From positions 558,001-622,000 of the forward strand of contig JADKDV010000001.1 of assembly GCA_016718315.1 (NCBI GenBank): a stretch of DNA of 64,000 nucleotides, written 5' to 3'. Below, piece by piece: positions 62,268 to 64,000 of the stretch. The notes beneath the pieces were generated by a model, which had not been told where the DNA came from, made no database searches, and saw nothing but the letters and a program-made list of their open reading frames with translations. A program made the translations under genes and the position numbers. The stretch is from Candidatus Obscuribacter sp. (GTDB taxonomy: Bacteria; Cyanobacteriota; Vampirovibrionia; Obscuribacterales; Obscuribacteraceae). The first letter of the stretch is position 1. The number at the start of each line of letters is the position of its first letter.

Positions 62268-62774
62268 ATGACACTGCACAATATCGAAGAAGAAGAAGCC
62301 GTCAAGGAGCTGGTTAGCATCCTTGATCAAACTCTGTCAGTCAGTGCAAAGATCAATGAAGTGATTGGCCGTCTAAGCGAAAAGCGAGTCACTCTCGAAG
62401 AAAAAATGATTCGTAGTTATTTCCATACACTCAGTGCCGAACTTTTTAGCATTAACAGCTATATACATCAGGCAATGGCTGACATTTACCAGCCCAAAAA
62501 CATAAGTGAGAGCGAGAGGTCGCTAAAAGCCTCTGAGAGGTCTGCGCGAATCACCAGTGGGCTAGTAGCGCTATCAGGTCAGTTAGCAGCCCTTAAAACG
62601 CTTCTTAGCGGTCTTACTGCACAACTGGATCAACTGATCAAAGTACTTACTTTTAATCTGAATTTCACTGAACAATATTTTGAGCATGGTTTTTATGCTC
62701 ACATCACTAACGACGAAAACTTTCTTGCACAAATCAGTGATTTCAAAAATTTGCTTAAGACAAACTGCAACTAG
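62268..62774 (+). CDS. Helical protein of unknown function
   Basis: A 168-residue, nearly all-helical protein starting at ATG 62268 (AGAAGAGCT just upstream); a longer open frame from 62202 lies inside the terminator area and is unlikely. Heptad-like stretches (EEAVKELVSILDQTLSVSAK; SGLVALSGQLAALKTLLSGL then TAQLDQLIKVL) suggest a coiled-coil or four-helix bundle. No signal or membrane segment. Convergent with the HEAT gene, with which it overlaps by 4 bases at the stops. Function unknown. Confidence 0.6.
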   Translation: MTLHNIEEEEAVKELVSILDQTLSVSAKINEVIGRLSEKRVTLEEKMIRSYFHTLSAELFSINSYIHQAMADIYQPKNISESERSLKASERSARITSGLVALSGQLAALKTLLSGLTAQLDQLIKVLTFNLNFTEQYFEHGFYAHITNDENFLAQISDFKNLLKTNCN

Positions 62775-63346
62775 ATCAAACTACCTGACTTACGCAGCGC
62801 TTTTTCGGCTTTTTGCCTGACTTGTACATCGGCATCGGTAAGAGCGTTTTTAAGTAAATTGAGGACATCATCCAGATTTTTTTGACGGACATCTGCTAGC
62901 TCTTTTGCTACTTTGTCGTTGACACGTGGCAAAATTTTGCAAAGAGCCTTACCAACAGCTCTTCTTACCATCACATCAGAATCACCAAGTAATTCGGCAC
63001 AACTGAGTGCATTACCACTTGTCGGAGCAGCAAAGCGCTCTAACGTACCAAGGGCCTCAGCTCTAACCCACTCATCCTGGTGCTTGAGCATTGTCGTTAT
63101 TTCTTTGACAAAAGGTTTGATAGTTCCTGGCTTTTCTTGAAACCAGCGCAGTGCAACGATTTGCACATAAACAGAAGGATGATTAAGAGCATCACCAAAA
63201 AGTCTGCTACCAGCAGAATGAAACTTTTCGGGCAAGCCAACATGAAATCCGCGCGACTCAAATCCCGGATAGTCATATTGCACTAGTAACTCAGAGACAA
63301 AGTCGGAAAGCTCGTCGAGGAGTTCTCCGGAAGACGTTGTACTCAT
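62771..63346 (-). CDS. HEAT-repeat protein
   Basis: A 191-residue protein made of HEAT repeats: NHPSVYVQIVALRWFQEKPG, LKHQDEWVRAEALGTLERFA, LGDSDVMVRRAVGKALCKIL and LTDADVQVRQKAEKALRKSG (the D-x-x-V-R-x-x-A-x-x-A-L pattern). ATG 63346 follows GAGGTCTGTTTTG and is preferred to TTG 63361. HEAT solenoids serve as protein-binding scaffolds, and phycobilin-lyase-like relatives exist. It lies directly after the Gly-rich gene on the same strand, probably the same operon. Confidence 0.75.
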   Translation of the reverse strand: MSTTSSGELLDELSDFVSELLVQYDYPGFESRGFHVGLPEKFHSAGSRLFGDALNHPSVYVQIVALRWFQEKPGTIKPFVKEITTMLKHQDEWVRAEALGTLERFAAPTSGNALSCAELLGDSDVMVRRAVGKALCKILPRVNDKVAKELADVRQKNLDDVLNLLKNALTDADVQVRQKAEKALRKSGSLI

Positions 63347-63361
63347 CAAAACAGACCTCAA

Positions 63362-64000
63362 TTATTGGCCAAACAGCCCTTGCAATGGATTAAAGCCAGG
63401 CGGTAACTGTGGCATACCGCCCTGTCCAAATGGATTGGCGCCGCCTCCACCAAAGGGATTGGCTCCACCGCCGCCAAAGGGACTAGCCCCAGACTGGCCT
63501 GGCACCATACCTGGCATTTGCATCATACCAGAGTAGGGATTGGTATTGACCACCTGCCCTTTTGTTACGTAACCATACATGATGATCTTCTGCTGAAATT
63601 TACGATCCGGTCCAAAGACAACCTGAGCACATTGCACATACATCTGCTGTGGATTGACTTTAGTAAAGCGCAAAACAGACTCTTCATAACGTTTACGGGG
63701 TTGACCGGTAGCCTTCATGATTTCATTGCATTCGGCGATGATATCTTGCTCTATTACCTGCGGAGTCAGCTGTCTGACCTGGTTTTTTAGAGTGCGCTGG
63801 ACAAAATCATTGCCAGACAATCCTTTTGCTAGCGAGCTTGTCTGGGTATCACCCAAACTAAAAATCACTGGAACAGGCATGTTTTGTGCCATCTGTGAAA
63901 ACATCTGACCCATTGGTCCCATGGCAGCCAGACTCTGTCCGCCCATCATGGCAGACATCTGCTTACCTAAATCCACATCTTTGCCTGGTACTTGAAACAT
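63362..64000 (-). CDS. Protein with Gly/Asn/Pro-rich C-terminal repeats (may extend past window)
   Basis: An open frame to the last base of the window; the ATG at 64000 may be internal, so the protein may be longer. At least 212 residues. The first part contains a Met/Gly-rich segment (GGQSLAAMGPMGQMFSQMAQ), then a mixed alpha/beta domain (FVQRTLKNQVRQLTPQVIEQ; RKFQQKIIMYGYVTKGQVVN). The end repeats NPFGGGGA three times, in variants, before PQLPPGFNPLQGLFGQ. Not recognised. Its stop lies 15 bases ahead of the HEAT gene's ATG. Confidence 0.65.
   Translation of the reverse strand: MFQVPGKDVDLGKQMSAMMGGQSLAAMGPMGQMFSQMAQNMPVPVIFSLGDTQTSSLAKGLSGNDFVQRTLKNQVRQLTPQVIEQDIIAECNEIMKATGQPRKRYEESVLRFTKVNPQQMYVQCAQVVFGPDRKFQQKIIMYGYVTKGQVVNTNPYSGMMQMPGMVPGQSGASPFGGGGANPFGGGGANPFGQGGMPQLPPGFNPLQGLFGQ

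Noticed and set aside
61929..62774. RHH protein plus following helical protein as a toxin-antitoxin pair
   Set aside because: A terminator separates them, the second protein resembles no toxin family I know, and the RHH gene has its own transcription signals.

Overview
This 64 kb window looks like chromosome from a Gram-negative-enveloped bacterium. lpxA and fabZ (lipid A), murF, a lipoprotein with an S-layer-homology-like segment and several Sec, Tat or lipoprotein signals point to a diderm cell. The mixture of TPR proteins, a zinc-ribbon Ser/Thr kinase, MshEN-like repeat proteins and polymorphic toxins resembles what I know of Obscuribacterales (Vampirovibrionia, 'Melainabacteria'). That placement is an inference from style; no rRNA or standard phylogenetic marker is present.

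Layout. 1-6 kb: 5' part of hypF, chrA, a membrane protein with an L7/L12-like tail, an SLH-type lipoprotein, an FAH-family enzyme, tRNA-Leu(UAA) and a membrane protein. 6-18.6 kb: two paralogous TPR membrane proteins (one frameshifted), a SulP-STAS-carbonic anhydrase fusion, an MshEN-type protein, an alpha/alpha-toroid-like protein, an acyltransferase 3, and a frameshifted TPR/membrane gene coupled to a frameshifted DUF2237 gene. 18.6-31 kb: acyl-CoA ligase, icd, a DUF4037 protein overlapping a HisRS-like protein, GNAT, a polymorphic toxin with a DUF1629/Imm43-like immunity gene, a CaiB-type CoA transferase, hutI and a B12-binding radical SAM protein. 31-38.7 kb is the accessory part: several unrecognised genes, a second toxin-immunity pair (DUF6883-like/DUF4926-like), and a NosZ-like gene cut off after about 185 codons at an array of short repeats that looks like a transposon end. 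38.7-49 kb: murF, a multi-repeat MshEN protein, four tandem glycine-rich exported paralogues, a processive GT2, an MFS exporter, lpxA, fabZ and folE. 49-64 kb: Tat phosphoesterase, tryptophan 2,3-dioxygenase, VOC protein, FAD amine oxidase-like enzyme, Ser/Thr kinase, tRNA-Asn(GUU), YbjN-like protein, IMPase/CysQ, RNase D, acyl-CoA dehydrogenase, exonuclease III, a ribbon-helix-helix regulator, a HEAT-repeat protein and a Gly-rich protein at the edge.

How it fits together. The metabolic genes suggest a heterotroph that uses fatty acids (ligase, dehydrogenase, CoA transferase) and amino acids (imidazolonepropionase, tryptophan dioxygenase), with NADP-linked isocitrate dehydrogenase. hypF implies a [NiFe] hydrogenase elsewhere. 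The toxin-immunity pairs imply contact-dependent competition. Three genes between 6.3 and 17.7 kb carry single-base frameshifts in or near homopolymers, so either the assembly has indel errors there or slippage is used. The most interesting places are the truncated NosZ-like gene with its repeat array, the two toxin-immunity modules, the transporter-carbonic anhydrase fusion and the four-gene exported family.
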